Positions 1 to 8,662 of a stretch of DNA of 64,000 nucleotides are shown piece by piece. The translations under genes and the position numbers were made by a program. The stretch is from Halonotius sp046719765 (GTDB lineage: Archaea; Halobacteriota; Halobacteria; Halobacteriales; Haloferacaceae). Position 1 is the stretch's first letter. Each line of letters begins with the position of its first letter. The notes under the pieces are model-generated. The model was not told where the DNA came from. It did not search any database and worked only from the letters and a program-made list of their open reading frames with translations. The stretch lies in contig NZ_JABEBY010000019.1 in assembly GCF_046719765.1 (NCBI RefSeq), positions 1-64,000 of the forward strand, given 5' to 3'.

Positions 1-347
1 GCTGTTTCCGGCTCATTCCTGTAGATATGCTCCCAGAGAGGTTAAACTAGACAGTCTAAGTCTGAAGCTACACTCAGCGAGTTCCTGCCGCAAACAGGTG
101 AGGAGACGGAGGAGACAGAGCGAGCGATAGCAACCACCAACTGAAAACCATCATCGATGACAGCCATCGACGACGACAGCCGTCCGCCTGTCGATGCGTC
201 TCTGCTACAGTATCGACCGCGAATACTGTTGGACAATAAACAATAATATGACAGCTATCGATGAGTTACGACAACATAATCCACTGACAAATAAACAGTA
301 TAGAACAAAATATAGGTGAACGACAGTAGTTGTGTGATACAGCATCC
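1..347. other. Intergenic, AT-richer, upstream of HEAT gene
   Basis: I see no convincing gene here. The stretch is richer in A/T than the coding DNA. A TATA-like AAAATATA at about 307-314 lies 34 to 41 nt before the ATG at 348 and is a plausible promoter for the HEAT-repeat gene. Short open frames exist on the minus strand but have no haloarchaeal codon bias or recognisable motif. Confidence 0.4.
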
Positions 348-1592
348 ATGTCGCCCGATCGCCGGCCCACCGAGACCGGGTTTCTCCATTCGATAGCGAG
401 TAGTGGGCAGTTTACGCGATTGGCAACATACCTTGGGAGCAACGAACCGCTTGCTGTTCGACAGAAGGCAGCGAACATTCTGGCACAGTCAGCTGAATCG
501 ATCCGCGAGGGGGAGACGGCCGAGCTGACAGCACAGCTCTACACCGCCGCGATCACCGAAGCCGACGACAGCGTCCGGGCAACGATCGTTGAAACGCTCA
601 TATATCTCGACGAGCGGGCGGTCGATACGGTCGTTACACGAATCGAATCCCCCGACGCGCCGACACCAGCAACCCCACCGCCGCTGGTGTACGGCGAGTG
701 GCTTGAGAGCGACCACGTCGAACTTCGGCTGGTCGGCATCGCTGGACTCGGACACGTTGGCAGCGACCGGATCGTGCCAAAGCTTGCGGCGGCCTGTGCC
801 GATCACGATCCACGCGTTCAGGTGCGGGCGCTCATTGAGTGTGGTCGGCTCGGTGACCCACGCTGTGTTGACGCCGCGATCCGGTGTCTCGACAGCGACG
901 CTGTCGAGGTTCGGACGGCCGCGGCCACCTGCCTCATTCGGATCGGCACCGACGATGCACTCGCCGCGGTCATGCCGCTGGCAAAGACGGCTGAGCCGCA
1001 GGTACAACACGCCATCCTCGACGAGATCGGAACTGTTGGCTCGCTGCGCGTCTTTGGGCTGCTGCTGTGGGCACTCACCACCGATGTACCGGAGCTACAG
1101 GAGCGGGCGGTTCGATCGATCGTGGATCTGCTGGTCAACGCCCCGGCCGACGACAGCCATACCGTCCGGATGACGGTTGGAACCCATCTCCAGCAGTATT
1201 CGTCCCACGACATCGTCCCCAAACTCCGGCCGGTCGTGACGGCCGACTCCCGGCAACGCCGCCGCAACGGGGTCTGGCTGCTCGGAGAGCTGATCGATCC
1301 AGCCGAACACACCGACTGCCTCACCGCGTTGATCGAAGCGATCGGTGATGACGACACGAAAACGGCCAACATTGCGGTCGCACAGCTCGTCAGCTACGAT
1401 GAGCCTGTTATTATCGATCGGCTGGAAGCGGTCATCAAAACAGCCGACTTCGACTCCCCGGCACTGCAACGCGCCGACCACATCCGAGACCAGATCACAC
1501 ACAAGACAGCAACCGACCATCTGGAAGAGACCGTCGAATACACGCGGGTCAGCGATCCAGCCGACTACACGCGAAAACACGCCGAGCGATGA
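348..1592 (+). CDS. HEAT-repeat domain protein
   Basis: The product of about 414 residues is almost entirely tandem alpha-helical HEAT/PBS-lyase-like repeats of roughly 30-40 residues. Examples are the units around VELRLVGIAGLGHVGSDRIV, PRVQVRALIECGRLGDPRC and VEVRTAAATCLIRIGTDDA. Such solenoids serve as protein-binding scaffolds; no catalytic motif is visible. I chose the ATG at 348 rather than the in-frame TTG at 330 because it sits behind a TATA-like element. HEAT proteins occur near chemotaxis clusters in some haloarchaea, but no che gene is present here, so the partner is unknown. It converges on the small minus-strand gene that follows, with a 6-nt gap. Confidence 0.8.
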   Translation: MSPDRRPTETGFLHSIASSGQFTRLATYLGSNEPLAVRQKAANILAQSAESIREGETAELTAQLYTAAITEADDSVRATIVETLIYLDERAVDTVVTRIESPDAPTPATPPPLVYGEWLESDHVELRLVGIAGLGHVGSDRIVPKLAAACADHDPRVQVRALIECGRLGDPRCVDAAIRCLDSDAVEVRTAAATCLIRIGTDDALAAVMPLAKTAEPQVQHAILDEIGTVGSLRVFGLLLWALTTDVPELQERAVRSIVDLLVNAPADDSHTVRMTVGTHLQQYSSHDIVPKLRPVVTADSRQRRRNGVWLLGELIDPAEHTDCLTALIEAIGDDDTKTANIAVAQLVSYDEPVIIDRLEAVIKTADFDSPALQRADHIRDQITHKTATDHLEETVEYTRVSDPADYTRKHAER

Positions 1593-1598
1593 GGGGAA

Positions 1599-1961
1599 CT
1601 ACTTCTCGACGGTTGTATTTGACGCGCCTGGCCGCGCGGTGACCGACCCCCGTGCGGCTGTGCCCCGCGCGCGGAGAAGCTTGTACTCACGGTCGCGGTC
1701 GTATCCATCGTCGTCCGGCGGCTCAGCGGATTCGAACCGCTGGATCGCAACGCGCGGACAGCCATCGATCGAGTACCCACAGCCCCACACCCTGATATCG
1801 CTGCTGGTCTCGGCATCAACGGTCGCAGCGGCCGCCACGATCGCCGCGTACTCCGTGTCGGCAGCAAAGCTAACCTGTCTGATCTCACCGAAGAGGTGCT
1901 CCGTTGCGACCGGCGTTGCCCCGGTTTGCTCCGCGATACGTGAGATTACTGGGTGGCTCAT
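1599..1961 (-). CDS. Conserved-type haloarchaeal hypothetical protein, ~120 aa
   Basis: The protein starts MSHPVISRIAEQTG and has about 120 residues. An upstream in-frame start at 2006 would add 15 low-complexity residues; the ATG at 1961 gives a cleaner N-terminus. The central part (VSFAADTEYAAIVAAAATVD) reads as an alpha/beta fold. Three cysteine/tryptophan positions (VWGCGYSIDGCPRV) could bind metal, but this is only suggestive. The C-terminus is basic and disordered. I do not recognise the family. It faces the HEAT-repeat gene tail to tail. Confidence 0.6.
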   Translation of the reverse strand: MSHPVISRIAEQTGATPVATEHLFGEIRQVSFAADTEYAAIVAAAATVDAETSSDIRVWGCGYSIDGCPRVAIQRFESAEPPDDDGYDRDREYKLLRARGTAARGSVTARPGASNTTVEK

Positions 1962-2213
1962 GTGTCTGTCTGTTGTGGATTGGCCCGGCTGCTGTGTCGT
2001 GAGCACTCGCGTGAACGGGTGCCCGGTGCCCGTGTGTTGGCTGTACTGCCCGGTTGTGTGGCGTACTGCGTGTAGTTACCAGATTACCACGCGAAATGCA
2101 CCTAAGTGTTCTGATTATCGAGATGAAACATCCAGATACAATCGGATGAGAGCGTTGTCAAGACGTTCGTATCGGACTGAGCGTTTACCAAGAAGAGTGG
2201 ACAACTGAAGAAA

Positions 2214-2288
2214 TGCTCCGGCAGGGATTTGAACCCTGGTCATCACCGTGAGAGGGTGATATGATTGGCCGGACTACACCACCAGAGC
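2214..2288 (-). tRNA. tRNA-Glu (CTC)
   Basis: Read on the minus strand the 75 nt fold as a full cloverleaf. The acceptor pairs GCTCTGG with CCGGAGC (one T-G pair) and the discriminator is A. The anticodon stem TCACC/GGTGA carries the loop CTCTCAC with anticodon CTC, and the T-arm is GGGTTCAAATCCC. CCA is not encoded. The anticodon reads GAG (Glu). Confidence 0.95.
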
Positions 2289-2458
2289 AGGTCGCATTCG
2301 GCTGAATGCATCCGACTGTAGCCGGGTTGGTATCAAAACAGTTGCGCTTCGACCGCCCCATGTGACAGCCTGCCGAATGACTGTGTGACGATCACCGCGT
2401 TCGTGGATGGGAAATCACCGTTGGCAATGTTATACGAATATCTACACCCGGAGTTGCG

Positions 2459-2483
2459 TATTGAATAGAAAACCTCTTCAATA
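2459..2483. promoter_or_regulatory. Inverted repeat upstream of nadA, candidate operator
   Basis: A perfect 7-bp inverted repeat TATTGAA-N11-TTCAATA ends 37 nt before the nadA ATG, in the AT-rich stretch that must hold the promoter. A TATA-like TTATACGA lies just upstream near 2430. The symmetry and place suit a dimeric repressor of NAD synthesis. No regulator gene is adjacent, so the binding protein is unknown. It could alternatively form an RNA hairpin in the leader. Confidence 0.4.
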
Positions 2484-2520
2484 CAGGTGACGTGGTACAG
2501 ATACCCAACGAACCTGACCT

Positions 2521-3654
2521 ATGGCCAACATGGAAACAGCGACGTTCGACACGGAGCTGAGCCTTTTTAAATACGACAATCTCGAACAGCTGCCGGCGAG
2601 CCACCGCGACCTCACCGAAGCCGAACGCAAACCCCGGATCGAAGCCGCACTCGACGAACTCGGCGACGACGTAGTGATACTCGGCCACAACTACCAGCGA
2701 CGCGAGATCGTCGAGCACGCCGATTTTATCGGTGATTCCTACGCCCTGAGCAAACACGCCGCCGAGGCCGACGCCGAGTACGTGATCTTCGGCGGCGTGA
2801 CGTTCATGGCCGAATCCGCCGACATCATCACCGACGACGACCAGACGGTCATCCTCCCCTGTATGGAAGCCTCCTGTCCGATGGCCGGCATGGCCGAGGC
2901 CCTGCAGGTCGATGCCGCCTGGGAACAGATCACCAGCGCCGACCCAGAGAGTGAAATCATCCCGATCACCTATATGAACTCGTATGCCGACCTGAAGGCC
3001 TTCTGTGCCGAACAGGGCGGGCTGGTCTGTACCTCCTCGAACGCCCACAAGGCCTTCGAGTGGGCCTTCGAGCGCGGCGACAAAGTGCTGTTCCTCCCCG
3101 ACAAACACCTCGGCGAGAACACCGCCCACCGCCTCGGCATGGAGGATTCCATCGCCGAGTGGAACCCGTGGGATCCAGAAGCGAAGGATGCCGACGAACT
3201 CGAAGAGAGCGAAATCGTGCTCTGGGACGGCTACTGCCAGGTTCACGAACGCTTTACCGCCGACCACATCGCCGACGTGCGCGAGCGACACCCCGACGCC
3301 AACGTCGTCGTCCACCCCGAGTGTCGCCGCGAAGTCGTCGAAGCCGCCGACGTTGTCGGCAGCACAGCGACGATCACCGAAGTCGTCGAGGCGGCCGACA
3401 CCGGTGAGACGTGGGCAATCGGCACCGAAATCCACCTCGCCAACCATCTCGACCGCTGGCACGACGACGTGAACGTGGTGCCACTCTGTGGCGACGCGTG
3501 TATGGACTGCGACGCGATGCGCCAGATCGATCCCAACTACCTGACGTGGGTGCTCGAAGAATTAGCGGCGGGACGGGAGCACAACGTCGTTGAGGTCGCC
3601 CCCGAAGAGAAGGAACTCGCCGGTGTCGCCCTCGACCGCATGCTGGAGCTCTAA
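2521..3654 (+). CDS. nadA: Quinolinate synthase NadA
   Basis: NadA condenses iminoaspartate with dihydroxyacetone phosphate to quinolinate using a [4Fe-4S] cluster. The length of 377 residues fits. Recognisable blocks are VILGHNYQRREIVEHADFIG near the N-terminus, VIFGGVTFMAESADI, VCTSSNAHKAFEWAF, VVVHPECRREV and the C-terminal CGDACMDCDAMRQI. Conserved cysteines in the PCMEASCP, VCTSSN and C-terminal segments would ligate the cluster. A second ATG at 2530 is an alternative start. The gene leads the nadA-nadB-nadC operon; nadB begins 1 nt after its stop. Confidence 0.97.
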   Translation: MANMETATFDTELSLFKYDNLEQLPASHRDLTEAERKPRIEAALDELGDDVVILGHNYQRREIVEHADFIGDSYALSKHAAEADAEYVIFGGVTFMAESADIITDDDQTVILPCMEASCPMAGMAEALQVDAAWEQITSADPESEIIPITYMNSYADLKAFCAEQGGLVCTSSNAHKAFEWAFERGDKVLFLPDKHLGENTAHRLGMEDSIAEWNPWDPEAKDADELEESEIVLWDGYCQVHERFTADHIADVRERHPDANVVVHPECRREVVEAADVVGSTATITEVVEAADTGETWAIGTEIHLANHLDRWHDDVNVVPLCGDACMDCDAMRQIDPNYLTWVLEELAAGREHNVVEVAPEEKELAGVALDRMLEL

Positions 3655-3655
3655 G

Positions 3656-5194
3656 ATGACACCGAACACACCAACAGCAGACGCCGCCCGCACCGCCGAC
3701 GTGCTCGTCGTCGGCTCCGGGATCGCCGGCTGTGCAGCCGCTCTCGCCGCCGCGCGCGAAGGCGAAGAGGTACTGCTGGTCACGAAGGCCAGCGAACCCG
3801 AAGACGCCGCCTCCGACTGGGCCCAGGGCGGCATCGCTACCACCCGTGGCGACCCCGACTCGCTGAAAGCCGACATCATTGACGCCAGCGCGGGCGTCGC
3901 CGACCCCGAGGCGGTCGACGTGCTCGTCGAGAACGCCGCCGACGCCGTCCGCGACGTGCTGATCGAGACGCTCGGCGTCGAGTTCGACACCCTCGACGAC
4001 GAGTACGACTTCGCACAGGAGGCCGCCCACTCCGAGGATCGCATCCTCCATGTCGATGCCGCAACCGGCCAGCACGTCCTCCGGCCGTTTCTCTCGTATC
4101 TCGGCAGTGTCGACAATGTCGAGATCCTCGAATCGACAGCCGCCCTGGAACTCCTGCGCCACGAGGGCCGCGTCCACGGCGCGCTGCTCGATACCGACCC
4201 CGACGGCGAGCCCGTTTTTGCCGGCGCGACGATCCTTGCGACAGGTGGCATCGGCGACTGCTTCGAGCAATCAACCAACCCGCCGGGCTCGACGGGCGAC
4301 GGGATCGCCATGGCGTTTCTCGCCGGCGCCGAGGTCGAGGACATGGAGTACGTCCAGTTCCACCCGACCGCGGCCGATGTCGAGGAACCATTCCTGCTGA
4401 GTGAGGCAGTTCGCGGCGAGGGAGCCCTCTTGCGTAATGCCGACGGCGAGCGGTTCATGCCGGAGTACCACGCCGACGCCGAACTCGCGCCGCGGGATGT
4501 CGTCGCCCGCGCCGTCCAAGACGAGATCGACGCGACCGGCGGCGTGACGCTCGACGTGCGTCCGCTAGCCGAACCGTTCAACGAGGCGTTTCCCAATCTG
4601 GCCGAGAAGTGCGCCGACCACGGGATCGATCCCGCCGATGGGATTCCGGTCGCGCCCTGCGAGCACTTCCTCTGTGGCGGCGTCACCGTCGACGACCGGG
4701 GGCGGGCAAGCCTCGACCGCCTCTATGCCGCCGGCGAATGCGCCCGAACCGGCGTCCACGGTGCGAACCGACTGGCCTCGACAAGTCTGCTGGAAGGCCT
4801 CGTCTGGGGGCTGCGTGCTGGCCGCGATGCGGCGGGCTTCGAGCCCGAAGCCATCGAGTACCAGCGGCTCCAGAACAGCGACCCCGCCCTGCCCGACCGC
4901 TTTGCCGGCGAGAAATTCAATCGCTTGCAGCGCGTCGTCAGCGACGAACTCGGCCTCCGGCGAACGAGCGGCGGGATCGACAGCGCGCGTGGTATCCTCC
5001 GCCGACTCAAAGGCGAGGTCGACGCCTACACCCGGACGCGAACCTCCCGCAGCCTCTATGAACTCCGCAACGCGACGGTCGTCGCGATCCTGATCGCCAA
5101 CGCGGCCGCCGAGAACAGCGAGAGCGTCGGCTGTCACTATCTCGTCGAGGAGCACGAAACCGAATCGGCGGTAGCAGCGACAAACGGAGACTGA
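3656..5194 (+). CDS. nadB: L-aspartate oxidase NadB
   Basis: This flavoprotein of about 512 residues oxidises L-aspartate to iminoaspartate, the substrate of NadA. The FAD Rossmann motif is VLVVGSGIAGCAAALAAA near residue 16. Typical fumarate reductase/NadB blocks follow: ASDWAQGGIA, LATGGIGDCFEQSTNPPGST, MEYVQFHPTA, LLSEAVRGEGALL and GECARTGVHGANRLASTSLL. I place the start at ATG 3656, directly after the nadA stop, rather than at an in-frame codon inside nadA. The stop overlaps the nadC ATG, indicating translational coupling. Confidence 0.96.
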   Translation: MTPNTPTADAARTADVLVVGSGIAGCAAALAAAREGEEVLLVTKASEPEDAASDWAQGGIATTRGDPDSLKADIIDASAGVADPEAVDVLVENAADAVRDVLIETLGVEFDTLDDEYDFAQEAAHSEDRILHVDAATGQHVLRPFLSYLGSVDNVEILESTAALELLRHEGRVHGALLDTDPDGEPVFAGATILATGGIGDCFEQSTNPPGSTGDGIAMAFLAGAEVEDMEYVQFHPTAADVEEPFLLSEAVRGEGALLRNADGERFMPEYHADAELAPRDVVARAVQDEIDATGGVTLDVRPLAEPFNEAFPNLAEKCADHGIDPADGIPVAPCEHFLCGGVTVDDRGRASLDRLYAAGECARTGVHGANRLASTSLLEGLVWGLRAGRDAAGFEPEAIEYQRLQNSDPALPDRFAGEKFNRLQRVVSDELGLRRTSGGIDSARGILRRLKGEVDAYTRTRTSRSLYELRNATVVAILIANAAAENSESVGCHYLVEEHETESAVAATNGD

Positions 5195-6009
5195 TGCTCA
5201 CGGCCGATCAGATCGACCGGTGGCTGCAAGAGGATATCGGTCACCACGACGTGACAAACGACGTAGACGGCGAGACGCATGGCCGACTCGTCGCCAAGGC
5301 GTCAGGCGTCGCCGCCGGCATCGACGCGGCCGGAGCCGTCTTCGACCACCTCGGCGTCGACGCCGACCGTGAGGCCGTCGACGGCGACGCCGTCGACGTG
5401 GGCGAAACCGTGCTCACGACGAACGGCCCCGCCCGCGAGACGCTCCGGGCCGAACGCGTCGCGGTCAACCTCGCGGGCCACGCCTCGGGCGTCGCCTCAA
5501 AGACTAGGGAAGCCGTCGACCGTGCGAGCGAAGTCGCCGACAACGTACGGATCGCCGGCACGCGAAAGACGACGCCTGGCTTGCGCGGCATCGAGAAACG
5601 CGCGGTCGTCGCTGGCGGCGGCGACAGCCACCGGCTCAACCTCTCACATATGGTGATGATCAAGGACAACCATATCGCCGAGCTGGGGCTCGAAGCCGCC
5701 ATCGAGCGGTTCCGCGAGCGGGCCTCGTTTGCGACGAAGCTCGAAGTCGAAGCCGAGTCAGCCGATCAGGCCCGCCGTGCAGCCACAGCGGGTGCCGACA
5801 TCGTCCTGTTGGACAACATGACGCCGGCCGAGACCGAAGCCGCTGTCAACGCGCTCGGTGACAACGCTGCCGATGTGCTGACCGAAGCCAGCGGCGGCAT
5901 CAGCCTCGACGACGTGGCCGACTACGCCGCCACCGGCGTCGACATCATCTCGATGGGCTCGCTGACGCACTCGGCTCCGAGTCTCGATTTCTCGTTCCGA
6001 ACGTGGTGA
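5194..6009 (+). CDS. nadC: Quinolinate phosphoribosyltransferase NadC
   Basis: The 271-residue protein decarboxylates quinolinate and joins it to PRPP, giving nicotinate mononucleotide. Diagnostic segments are EDIGHHDVTND at the N-terminus, RVAVNLAGHASGVAS, RIAGTRKTTPGLR, GGGDSHRLNLSHMVMIKDNH and the C-terminal GVDIISMGSLTHSAPSLDFS. Length and motifs are standard. The ATG overlaps the nadB stop. With nadA and nadB it completes the de novo NAD pathway. Confidence 0.97.
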   Translation: MLTADQIDRWLQEDIGHHDVTNDVDGETHGRLVAKASGVAAGIDAAGAVFDHLGVDADREAVDGDAVDVGETVLTTNGPARETLRAERVAVNLAGHASGVASKTREAVDRASEVADNVRIAGTRKTTPGLRGIEKRAVVAGGGDSHRLNLSHMVMIKDNHIAELGLEAAIERFRERASFATKLEVEAESADQARRAATAGADIVLLDNMTPAETEAAVNALGDNAADVLTEASGGISLDDVADYAATGVDIISMGSLTHSAPSLDFSFRTW

Positions 6010-6027
6010 GCAGCGGCGGCCCTCGCG

Positions 6028-6879
6028 CTACTCGGCCGGCACCGGCGTCTCGTCGGCTGGCACCGTCTCGCCGACGGTCAACTCGTCGCCGACGGCGATT
6101 GAGTCGCCCCAACTTGCCTCGGGAACCGCGGTGTTGACCATCAGCCGGAAGTCGTGGTCGAACCAGTCGCTACCACTCCAGTCGGGCATCGTCGCCCGCC
6201 GTTGCCCGATGAACGTTTCGTTGAAGCCCTCGATTTCCTCGCCGGTGTCGGGATCGCGGCTCGGAACAACACACCGCTGACAGGGGTTGACGCCGACAAA
6301 TTCAACGTCGCCAATCGAGAACCGAACGCGGCTGTCGCGGTCGGCAAAGAGCTGATCCTCCCAGAACGCCGGCACGCCGCTGATGACGATATTCGGTCGG
6401 AGGCGACGACGCATTTCGTCGGGTTCGACGCCGTCGAACCAGCCGGCGACAGTGTCGATAGTCGCCTCGCTGATGATCGTCGGCCCCGAGGCGGTGGTGT
6501 CGTCGGGAAAGCCGCCCGCGCGGTTACGGTCGAGGGTGACGGGGTAGCCGAACCACTCGCCGAGCCAGTCGGTGAGAGAGCCCGATGAGTCGCTGTCGGC
6601 ACCGGTGAGGTCGAACTGACGTGAGGCCTGCTCCGGCGTCGACAATGTGACCGTCTCCGCGTGCACAGTCTCGCCGTCGTAGGTCGCACGGATGGGATGG
6701 ATCTGCGGGTCGTTTTTTCCGTTGACGTAATCGTCGTCGCCGTCGAACAGCGCGTACTCGCGGTCGCCGGCGAGACCGCCGTTGGTGACGATCCCGACAC
6801 GTTCGACTGGCCGGGCGTCAAGTGATTTGATCGGATAAATACATAGGTGTTCGACCGTTGCCGACTCCGGGGGGTGCAT
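6028..6879 (-). CDS. MOSC domain-containing protein (mARC-like)
   Basis: The product of about 283 residues has the N-terminal MOSC beta-barrel (VEHLCIYPIKSLDARPVERV) followed by a MOSC domain. The MOSC core shows FSIGDVEFVGVNPCQRCVVP; the cysteine there matches the molybdenum-cofactor ligand of mARC/YcbX-type proteins. Such proteins are amidoxime or N-oxide reductases or sulfurtransferase-like; substrate is unknown here. I use ATG 6879 (MHPPESATVEHL) because a longer frame adds an unconserved-looking leader. It is convergent with nadC. Confidence 0.88.
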   Translation of the reverse strand: MHPPESATVEHLCIYPIKSLDARPVERVGIVTNGGLAGDREYALFDGDDDYVNGKNDPQIHPIRATYDGETVHAETVTLSTPEQASRQFDLTGADSDSSGSLTDWLGEWFGYPVTLDRNRAGGFPDDTTASGPTIISEATIDTVAGWFDGVEPDEMRRRLRPNIVISGVPAFWEDQLFADRDSRVRFSIGDVEFVGVNPCQRCVVPSRDPDTGEEIEGFNETFIGQRRATMPDWSGSDWFDHDFRLMVNTAVPEASWGDSIAVGDELTVGETVPADETPVPAE

Positions 6880-6971
6880 GTCGGTCGAACAGCATGCCGA
6901 ATAGAAAATCCGTCGGTTCCACAAAATATTCGCTGGCGGCGATAGCGGCGGCGGCCGCGTGATCCGCCCCC

Positions 6972-7715
6972 TTACTCGTCGTCCGTGTCGGCGTCGAGGT
7001 CGATGTCGGCGTCGTCGAAGACAGCCTCGATTTCCTCGACGGTCAGCGACCTGAAGCCGTCATCGTCGGTGAGGGTAGAAATGCTGACCTCCGTCGGGCC
7101 GAGTTCGTCGGTCGCGACGCGGAGCGCGCGCACCGCCAGCGCGAGGCCGTCGTCGTGGCTGATATCCTCGTCCCACTCCTCTTCGAGGAACTCCTGGATG
7201 TCCGCGCCGGAGCCGCCGATGACCGTCGCCTTCCACTCGTTGGGTGTTCCCGAGGGGTCGGCCGCGAACAGTCGTGGCTCGCCGTTTTCGATCCCCCCGA
7301 TGAGCAGGGCTGCCCCGTACGGCCGGGTGCCGCCGCGCTGAGTGTTCTCCTGAATGTGGTCGGTGAGTTCCTTCGTGAGTGCTTCCACGTCAATCGGCTC
7401 GCCGTAGCGGAGCTGGCTGACTTGGCCCTGTCGACGGGCGAAGTCGATCAGCTGACGGGCGTCGGCGACGTGGCCCGCGGAGGCCGCACCGACGTGGTCG
7501 TCGATCTTATGTAGCTTTTCGATGCTCTCGGATTCCATCAGCGACGAGCCAGCGCGGCTCTGTGCGGCCAGCACAACGCCGTCGGCCGTCCGGATGCCGA
7601 CGCTTGGCGCGCCACGGGAGACGGCCTCCCGGGCGTACTCGACCTGATAGATGCGACCGTCCGGCGAAAACAGCGACGTGCCGCGGTCGTACGCCTGCTG
7701 GTCGTTACCTCTCAT
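6972..7715 (-). CDS. psmA: Proteasome alpha subunit
   Basis: The 247-residue protein forms the outer, gating rings of the 20S proteasome. The N-terminus carries the alpha-type signature AYDRGTSLFSPDGRIYQVEY, and GTRPYGAALLIGG follows. The C-terminus is a long acidic tail (DDADIDLDADTDDE). Haloarchaea often have two alpha subunits (alpha1 PsmA and alpha2 PsmC); the N-terminus resembles the alpha2 type, but I cannot settle this here. A 14-codon open frame directly upstream (7712-7756) overlaps the start as ATGA. Confidence 0.95.
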   Translation of the reverse strand: MRGNDQQAYDRGTSLFSPDGRIYQVEYAREAVSRGAPSVGIRTADGVVLAAQSRAGSSLMESESIEKLHKIDDHVGAASAGHVADARQLIDFARRQGQVSQLRYGEPIDVEALTKELTDHIQENTQRGGTRPYGAALLIGGIENGEPRLFAADPSGTPNEWKATVIGGSGADIQEFLEEEWDEDISHDDGLALAVRALRVATDELGPTEVSISTLTDDDGFRSLTVEEIEAVFDDADIDLDADTDDE

Positions 7716-7756
7716 CGCTGCCCTCCAAACCGGCGACCGACTGCGTACTGATTCAT
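7712..7756 (-). other. Possible 14-codon leader ORF before psmA
   Basis: An ATG at 7756 opens 14 codons (MNQYAVGRRFGGQR) ending in a TGA that overlaps the psmA ATG as ATGA. This arrangement allows termination-reinitiation coupling. It may equally be chance, or an alternative upstream leader with no function. No domain is possible at this size. Confidence 0.25.
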
Positions 7757-7858
7757 CTGTTCGCTCCTATGAGACCGATAGGAAAAACCCTTGCTACCCG
7801 TTCCGGCCTACTAACCGATGGTGCTGTCCGCGCTGTATGGCCGCCGCAGACAACCGCC

Positions 7859-8035
7859 TCAGCCGGCCCACCCACCCGGCATGTCGCCGTCAACACGCTC
7901 ACGCCACAGCTCAAAAGCCTCGTTGCAGTCGGGGTGCGACTCGATGTGCTCCATGAACCCGGCCCCGGCGGAGCCGATCGGTCGCTCACAGAACGGACAC
8001 CGGTTTGGCTCAACGGGATTGGTAGCTGTTGCCAT
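7859..8035 (-). CDS. Small haloarchaeal zinc-finger protein (DUF7501-like)
   Basis: The 58-residue protein starts MATATNPVEPN. It has one C2H2-type zinc site: CPFCERPIG, then HIESHPDC. The remainder is acidic. Small single-zinc proteins of this kind are common in haloarchaea and mostly uncharacterised. The ATG at 8035 is preferred over a longer frame to 8101, whose extra 22 residues are basic and not family-like. Confidence 0.75.
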   Translation of the reverse strand: MATATNPVEPNRCPFCERPIGSAGAGFMEHIESHPDCNEAFELWRERVDGDMPGGWAG

Positions 8036-8308
8036 GTCGCATACTTTGTCGCCAGCTATATAACGATTGTGCACGATTCGCCTAGGTTTCTGTCGGAACA
8101 CCGCGCCAGATCACGCAGAGTGGGTGAAACATGCGTCCAGTCGACGGTGAGTGTCGACAGATGCCACCACGCTACCAGCCGGTAGCTCTTCCACCCAGCA
8201 TGCCAAAGAGTGGGTATGAACAAATGACGAAAACACAAGCTCGCCGACACCGCCCAACAGATCGTCGGCGGGTTTCTGCTGGCCGGGCCGTTCGTCGTTA
8301 CCGAGGAG

Positions 8309-8638
8309 GTGTGGTCGCTCGCCCGCAATATGACGCCGCTACACAGCGTCGTCCTCGTCGGTGCCGTGATGGCGATCGGTTACGGGGGGTTGTACGGCGC
8401 GGACAACGACCGCGATCCACGGCGGGAGGCGGCGGTCGCTGGCATCCCGGTTCGCTTCATCTCGGTGCTGATCGTCGCCTTCGGCTCTGTCGGCGCGCTC
8501 GCGGTCGCTATCACCGCGCCGGCTGTCTTCCTGAGTGATCTTGAGCCAGCGGCCCGCACAGCAGTCACCATCCGAGCGATCAGTATTGCTGCCGTCTTCA
8601 GTGTTGTTGGGGCTGTAACGACCGATAGCCTGTTTTGA
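8309..8638 (+). CDS. DUF2391-family membrane protein, N-terminus disrupted
   Basis: The frame encodes three clear membrane segments (VVLVGAVMAIGYGGLYGA; RFISVLIVAFGSVGALAVAI; TIRAISIAAVFSVVGAVTTD), matching DUF2391-type integral membrane proteins. Family-like coding continues upstream of the GTG at 8309: from 8228 the same frame reads KLADTAQQIVGGFLLAGPF. That frame meets TGA at 8225, three codons after an ATG at 8216, and a second ATG at 8224 is out of frame. Either the native start is non-canonical or a point or indel mutation has damaged the N-terminus. Function is unknown. Confidence 0.65.
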   Translation: MWSLARNMTPLHSVVLVGAVMAIGYGGLYGADNDRDPRREAAVAGIPVRFISVLIVAFGSVGALAVAITAPAVFLSDLEPAARTAVTIRAISIAAVFSVVGAVTTDSLF

Positions 8639-8662
8639 GGTGGTGTGGCGGTCGCCAGCGGA

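Noticed and set aside
8131..8538. 135-codon frame starting within the DUF2391 locus
   Set aside because: Arg-rich, shadow of the membrane protein frame; kept only as context for the disrupted N-terminus.
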